Source of the DNA: Bacteroidota bacterium | Lineage (GTDB): Bacteria; Bacteroidota; Ignavibacteria; UBA10030; BY39 | Direction of reading: 5' to 3' | Assembly (NCBI GenBank): GCA_018830765.1 | Contig: JAHJRJ010000175.1 | Coordinates: 1 to 25,629 of the forward strand | DNA: 25,629 bases | Shown: in pieces, positions 22,136 through 25,629 of the stretch | Layout of the letters: each line of letters opens with the position of its first letter | How positions within the stretch are numbered: the first letter of the stretch is position 1 | Made by a program: the position numbers and the translations under genes | The notes under the pieces: generated by a model | Databases searched by the model: none | What the model saw: only the letters and a program-made list of their open reading frames with translations | What the model was told of the DNA's origin: nothing

Positions 22136-22738
22136 ATGTATTCATACTTACAAGGAAAGTTAGTATCAAAATCTCCGACAGAAGTTGTTCTTGATGTTAA
22201 TGGAGTCGGATACTTCTTAAACATTTCACTATCCACATACGAAAAGTTAGACTCATCATCAAGTCAGATAAAAATTTTTACTTATCTGCACGTTCGGGAG
22301 GATGCTCTGCAATTGTTCGGCTTTGCGACGGAAGCCGAGCGCGATATGTTTAAGATGTTAATATCTGTGTCGGGAATTGGACCCAAAATCGCACAAGGTA
22401 TTTTATCGGGAATAAATACCGAAGAATTAAGAACTGCTTTTCAAACCGGAAATATTGCCACACTAACCTCTATACCGGGTATCGGACGCAAAACTGCCGA
22501 ACGTTTAGTATTAGAGTTGCGCGATAAACTCGGCAAAATTGACATTGAAATATCAACACTTCCCACATCCTCCCAGCAATTAAAAATTCGTAATGATGCC
22601 TTAAATGCCTTATTGTCACTCGGTTACAATAGAACAACCGCTGAACGAGCAATACGTCAAGTTTTAAAAGATACGGATAACAAAGAATTGACTCTGGAAG
22701 TATTGATAAAACAAGCGTTACATCATACTTCCAAGTAA
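22136..22738 (+). CDS. ruvA: Holliday junction branch migration protein RuvA
   Basis: 200 aa from ATG 22136 (MYSYLQGKL, matching the family start); a longer in-frame extension overlaps ruvC and has no family similarity. Domain I is an OB fold (VVLDVNGVGYFLNIS, LHVREDALQLFGF). Domain II has two helix-hairpin-helix motifs, ISVSGIGPKIAQGIL and TSIPGIGRKTAERLV, that grip the junction backbone. Domain III (NDALNALLSLGYNRTTAERAI) contacts RuvB. Last gene of the plus-strand cluster; no terminator was recognised after it. Confidence 0.95.
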   Translation: MYSYLQGKLVSKSPTEVVLDVNGVGYFLNISLSTYEKLDSSSSQIKIFTYLHVREDALQLFGFATEAERDMFKMLISVSGIGPKIAQGILSGINTEELRTAFQTGNIATLTSIPGIGRKTAERLVLELRDKLGKIDIEISTLPTSSQQLKIRNDALNALLSLGYNRTTAERAIRQVLKDTDNKELTLEVLIKQALHHTSK

Positions 22739-22884
22739 TTTGGTGAAGACATTCAACACAAACAAGATATTAAAGGTCTCATCAACGTCTCAATTTCTTC
22801 AGTATTCAAAGCAATCTCTTTAAGACAAAGACGTCTGCGAACGGAAACAGCTGCTATTGCAGCTTCATCTCTTTTATTTCGGAT
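22739..22884. other. Gene-free spacer after ruvA
   Basis: No terminator hairpin or RNA gene recognised. The minus strand stays open after the RelE fragment's stop for about 40 codons (AAIAAVSVRRRLCLKEIALN...) but matches nothing I know, so it is left uncalled. Confidence 0.4.
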
Positions 22885-23043
22885 TTAGATATTAGATTGT
22901 AGTTCTCCTTTGAGTGGCATCGGTTTCGTGAGGTCGAAGTTCTCGGCAATCCAGCGGACGCGTTGTACAATGCGGCGGCCAATCATTTTATCGAGCGCTT
23001 CTAATTCCCGAGAAGCAGCTCTGAGAATTTGGATTGTATACAA
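22885..23043 (-). pseudogene. Truncated RelE/ParE-type toxin fragment
   Basis: 52 codons from TTG 23043: LYTIQILRAASRELEALDKMIGRRIVQRVRWIAENFDLTKPMPLKGEL, then QSNI and a stop. This is the first half to two-thirds of a RelE-superfamily toxin; family members continue after KGEL with a L-R-V-G-D-Y-R-V-I-Y-type strand carrying key residues, which is absent. No antitoxin gene is visible beside it. The 5' side runs into degenerate 'cacgaagg' repeats. Likely an inactive remnant of a toxin-antitoxin pair. The match rests on recognised family phrases, not on a search. Confidence 0.65.
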
Positions 23044-23059
23044 ATGTGGTGTGAGAAGG

Positions 23060-23166
23060 GAAAATATTCTTCGTGAACCTTCGTGTGTCCTTCGAGCACC
23101 TTCGTGTAATTATTTTATTTCACGAAGAGACACGAAGAAGTCGCGAAGAAGCACGAAGAATAATTT
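23060..23166. repeat. Degenerate 'cttcgtg/cacgaag' spacer repeats
   Basis: Drifting copies of 'ccttcgtg' (four between about 23068 and 23107) followed by inverted 'cacgaag' copies (23119-23159), able to form an imperfect long hairpin. Non-coding. It lies at the 3' end of the DUF1684 gene. Confidence 0.6.
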
Positions 23167-24090
23167 TTAATGTTCACTCTCAGCGTATTTTTTTTCACCA
23201 GCTTCTATTCGCAGAGTCAGATAATTCTGCTCTGGCGGCATTGGACACGTTGCGAAAACTGTGAATGCACAGGGCGGGTTGTACGCTTTGTTGAAATCAA
23301 TTACCACATTGTTGTTTGAATCCGGGAGATCAGTATAATGATAGCGACCCATGCCGTACGTTTCCTTACCGCTCGTTTCATCATGGAAGATAATAAACAA
23401 TTCTGTTCCTTCCTTTAGAGCATCAAGGCGATAGGTCTTTCCTTCAACCTCGAATGCAATAGCGCCCGGGCAAGTATCATTGCTTACCTGATTAAGAACA
23501 TTCACAATTGGAATAATCTTAGGGGGATTGTATGGTTCAAACTTCGCATCGATTCTCCATCTTGGATCGATCGAGAAATATTCCAATCCTTTGAAATTCA
23601 ATCGAGCGGGATTATCTTTATCCTTAACTCTAACACCGAATTGCTCGCCGCGTTTGATAACGTAAAAAGTTAATGAGCCAAGATTCATTACCGTTGGTTC
23701 TCCTTTACCGGATTGATCGGACTGAAGCTTCATCTCCGAAACAAGTGAATCTTTCACCTTAATCTCTACACCTTTCGCGACTTTTAGACGAAGCTCACCT
23801 TTCTTGAGATAAATTAAGCCGGCATATTTTAAAGATCTCTCAGGCGGGAAAATTATTGTATTGTAAGAATCGGTGCCCATTTTGTTTTCGCCTTCCTTCA
23901 TCCAGAATAAACCGGCAAGTGAGAGCCAGCCGTCTTCTTTTTTAAGTCCTTCAGCACGTTTTGCCTGCCATTGCTCAATCTCTTTTTTGTAGGCAACAAT
24001 ATCAACTTTATGCTTTTTGCTGCAACCCGTGATAATAATTGGTAGTAACACTGAAACAATGAGTATAACTTTAAGAATCTTTGTATTCAT
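23167..24090 (-). CDS. DUF1684 domain lipoprotein
   Basis: 307 aa. N-terminal lipoprotein signal: MNTKILK, a hydrophobic core and lipobox IITGC with Cys23, so Lgt should lipidate it. The mature part matches DUF1684: EIEQWQAKRAEGLKKEDGWLSLAGLFWMKEGENKMG, then DPRWRIDAKFEPY, YRLDALKEG, FIIFHDETSGKETYGMGRY and the C-terminal VIDFNKAYNPPCAFTVFATCPMPPEQNYL. Two cysteines near the end (PPCAF, ATCPMP) are typical. The domain's biochemical role is unknown. It stands alone between repeats and fragments, and no promoter was identified. Confidence 0.9.
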   Translation of the reverse strand: MNTKILKVILIVSVLLPIIITGCSKKHKVDIVAYKKEIEQWQAKRAEGLKKEDGWLSLAGLFWMKEGENKMGTDSYNTIIFPPERSLKYAGLIYLKKGELRLKVAKGVEIKVKDSLVSEMKLQSDQSGKGEPTVMNLGSLTFYVIKRGEQFGVRVKDKDNPARLNFKGLEYFSIDPRWRIDAKFEPYNPPKIIPIVNVLNQVSNDTCPGAIAFEVEGKTYRLDALKEGTELFIIFHDETSGKETYGMGRYHYTDLPDSNNNVVIDFNKAYNPPCAFTVFATCPMPPEQNYLTLRIEAGEKKYAESEH

Positions 24091-24313
24091 ATAAATTCTA
24101 ATTGATGTTTAAGTTCTTGGAGAAATATAAGAAAATGAATCGAGATAATAAAGCAAAAATAATGTCACGCAGAGGTACTGTGATAAAAAGCAAGTAAAAA
24201 AATTGAGAAATATTTCAAGATAAATTTCATCGTATAATTTAATCTAGTTAATTAAGCTGATTGATAATTCGGAATATAGTCAACGTTCTTTTTCCAGATT
24301 GTGTAAATCAAAA
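24091..24313. other. AT-rich spacer
   Basis: Upstream region of the DUF1684 gene. Very AT-rich, no ORF with family similarity, no RNA or repeat recognised. It must contain that gene's promoter, but I cannot place one with confidence. Confidence 0.4.
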
Positions 24314-24556
24314 TCAACAACTCTCTTGCAACAACACCTCTTTTTCCTTCAGAGATGCTTTTATCTTTTCTTCCGCTTGTCTACTCTCGGTGATGTCGTG
24401 AAATACCAATACAACACCTGTGATGTTTCCTTCCTCATCTCTAATCTGTGACGCACTATAATATATTGGATATTCTTTCCCGCTATTCGAAATTAGAACT
24501 GTATGATTTGCCAATCCAACAATTACACCTTTTTGAAGAACTTCTTCATTGAGGCG
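24314..24556 (-). pseudogene. PAS-domain sensor kinase fragment
   Basis: An open stretch of about 80 codons reading RLNEEVLQKGVIVGLANHTVLIS, SGKEYPIYYSASQIRDEEGNITGVVLVFHDITESRQAEEKIKASLKEKEVLLQESC. This is the C-terminal half of a PAS/PAC domain plus the linker that in HWE/HisKA_2-type kinases runs into LL-E-I-H-H-R-V-K-N-N. Here it stops at LLQE, exactly before the phosphorylatable His. The 5' side begins next to the hairpin at 24578. A TTG at 24514 could start a 66-aa product, but both ends are missing, so a remnant is far more likely. Confidence 0.7.
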
Positions 24557-24577
24557 GGATTGGTTAAAATTTAATTA

Positions 24578-24611
24578 ATGTAGAGACGACCCGATGGGGT
24601 CGTCTCTACAT
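24578..24611. terminator. Strong hairpin, probable bidirectional terminator or GTAGAGACG-type repeat
   Basis: Arms ATGTAGAGACGACCC (24578-24592) and GGGTCGTCTCTACAT (24597-24611), a perfect 15-bp stem with a GATG loop. It lies 5 nt past the stop of the T9SS protein gene and is followed in that direction by an AT-rich stretch ending in TTTT. Similar GTAGAGACG...CGTCTCTAC palindromes are dispersed repeats in several phyla, so it may be a repeat used as a terminator. Confidence 0.65.
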
Positions 24612-24616
24612 ATTAT

Positions 24617-25629
24617 TTACTTCATCAAAATTAATTTTTTAATATCAATAAAGCTTCCTGCCTGGATTCTGTAAAAATAAATACCACTCGATAATCCGCC
24701 ACTGACTGATGTGACGTCAAATTTTACGTTGTAATTTCCGGCTTCCTTGTATTCATCAATAAGTGTCACAACTTCTTTACCTGATATATTATACACTTTC
24801 AGAGTTACGTTACTACCAATTGGTAATTGATAATTGATAATCGTTGATGGATTGAATGGATTAGGATAATTTTGGCTCAAACCATAACTCTCCGGTAAGT
24901 TATCAGCATTTGCTACGTTGGTTACCGTAATTGAAAATGTATTTGTTTCACTATACGGACCCCATCCTGCTGCATTTTTTGATCTGACTCTCCACCAATA
25001 TCTTTGATTATTCAAAAACTGAATTACTGTAATTGTGGTGTCTGTTATTGTCGAGTCAATTATTGTATTTGTAAATACTGAATCCGTGGAATACTCAAAC
25101 CAGTAATAATCTATTGCAGGATTAGATCTTTGCCAAACAAATTTAACAGTGTCTGAATTAAGAATTGCATTATTAGTTGGAGAAATTAGAACAACTTGTT
25201 CCGGTAAATTTACTATTGTTGTAAAGTTCCATACTTCTGACCAATTACTTGTTCCCCCGACGTTCTTTGCATTGACTCGCCAGTAATATGTTGTGTTATT
25301 TTCCAACGATGTGATTTGCTTTAAGGTATCAACCAATGTAGAGTCATCAAAAACATTTGTTGTGAACTGATTGTTTGCTGAAACCTGCAAATGATATGTC
25401 TCGGATCCTGCAACTGTATTCCATCGTAATGTCAATGTCGTTGGTTGATTTATGGTATTGTTCGTAGGTGTAGCAAGTGTCGGTATTACAGGTGCTGATA
25501 TTATCGTTGTAAAGTTTCTGACTTCACTCCAGTCACTTTCTCCGCCTACATTTACTGACTTCACTCTCCAGTAGTATTGTGTCAGATTATTCAGTCCTGT
25601 TACATCATATGTTAATGCTGTTATATTCG
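24617..25629 (-). CDS. Secreted FN3-repeat protein with type IX secretion C-terminal domain (partial, N-terminus off the right edge)
   Basis: 337 codons, open to the window edge. Fibronectin type III-like modules follow each other: the end of one at the edge (LTQYYWRVKSVNVGGESDWSE), a complete one (PTLATPTNNTINQPTTLTLRWN...YYWRVNAKNVGGTSNWSE) and another (VVLISPTNNAILNSDTVKFVWQ...YWWRVRSKNAAGWGPYSE). A linker with SYGLSQNYPNPFNPSTIINYQLP opens the T9SS sorting domain: VTLKVYNISGKEVVTLIDEY, GNYNVKFD, SGIYFYRIQAG and KKLILMK. The protein should cross the outer membrane by the Por/T9SS machinery and be anchored or released. Its catalytic or adhesive N-terminus is not visible. The GTG-like start within the window is only an internal valine codon. 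Confidence 0.93.
   Translation of the reverse strand, partial: NITALTYDVTGLNNLTQYYWRVKSVNVGGESDWSEVRNFTTIISAPVIPTLATPTNNTINQPTTLTLRWNTVAGSETYHLQVSANNQFTTNVFDDSTLVDTLKQITSLENNTTYYWRVNAKNVGGTSNWSEVWNFTTIVNLPEQVVLISPTNNAILNSDTVKFVWQRSNPAIDYYWFEYSTDSVFTNTIIDSTITDTTITVIQFLNNQRYWWRVRSKNAAGWGPYSETNTFSITVTNVANADNLPESYGLSQNYPNPFNPSTIINYQLPIGSNVTLKVYNISGKEVVTLIDEYKEAGNYNVKFDVTSVSGGLSSGIYFYRIQAGSFIDIKKLILMK

Noticed and set aside
22910..23264. Plus-strand open frames in the spacer after ruvA
   Set aside because: They read through degenerate repeats and antisense to the RelE fragment and the DUF1684 gene; no recognisable protein.
1..25629. tRNA or rRNA genes, transposases and integrases
   Set aside because: None could be recognised on either strand; the only structural RNA gene supported is rnpB.

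Overview
The window looks like a chromosomal segment of a Bacteroidota/Chlorobiota-group bacterium, most likely Ignavibacteria or a close relative. The best lineage marker is the partial secreted protein at the right edge. It ends in a type IX secretion C-terminal domain with the phrase NYPNPFNPST and a short ...KKLILMK tail. Moderate-to-low GC, many small palindromic hairpins and degenerate 'gaacatcgaacatcc'-type spacer repeats fit the same group. This placement is inference from sequence style, not from a marker-gene tree.

Layout. (1) 1-6348, minus strand: a tightly coupled defence-type operon. It starts with a 1019-aa PLD-like/SNF2 helicase, continues with three tandem paralogous ORF6N-domain proteins, and ends with an Eco57I-type adenine DNA methyltransferase that runs off the left edge. 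(2) 6349-7148: a spacer with a decayed DUF429 gene, several miniature palindromes and degenerate repeats. (3) 7149-15145, minus strand: an eight-gene housekeeping/regulatory operon, in transcription order CheY-like regulator, NtrC-type sigma-54 activator, mannose-1-phosphate guanylyltransferase/phosphomannomutase fusion, PtsN-like EIIA, hisS, a hypothetical gene, lgt, rlmB. (4) 15146-15332: a divergent promoter region with two good sigma70-type promoters. (5) 15333-22738, plus strand: a REC-DHp protein with its own terminator, then a nucleic-acid cluster: Nif3-like, zinc-ribbon coiled coil, RNase H, RNase P RNA (rnpB), recJ, yebC, ruvC, ruvA. (6) 22739-24616: a gene graveyard with a truncated RelE-type toxin, an intact DUF1684 lipoprotein, a PAS/kinase fragment and a strong hairpin. 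(7) 24617-25629: the partial FN3/T9SS secreted protein.

Two themes deserve attention. First, the operon at 1-6348 joins a predicted nuclease-helicase and a modification methylase with three ORF6N genes sandwiched between them. That is not a textbook restriction, BREX or DISARM layout. Second, a family of short palindromes has entered genes and an essential RNA: recJ twice, ruvC once with an 18-mer identical to one in recJ but read in another frame, and rnpB several times. A different small palindrome appears to have frameshifted the DUF429 gene. This resembles protein-coding palindromic elements known from Rickettsia, but the lineage and sequences here are different.
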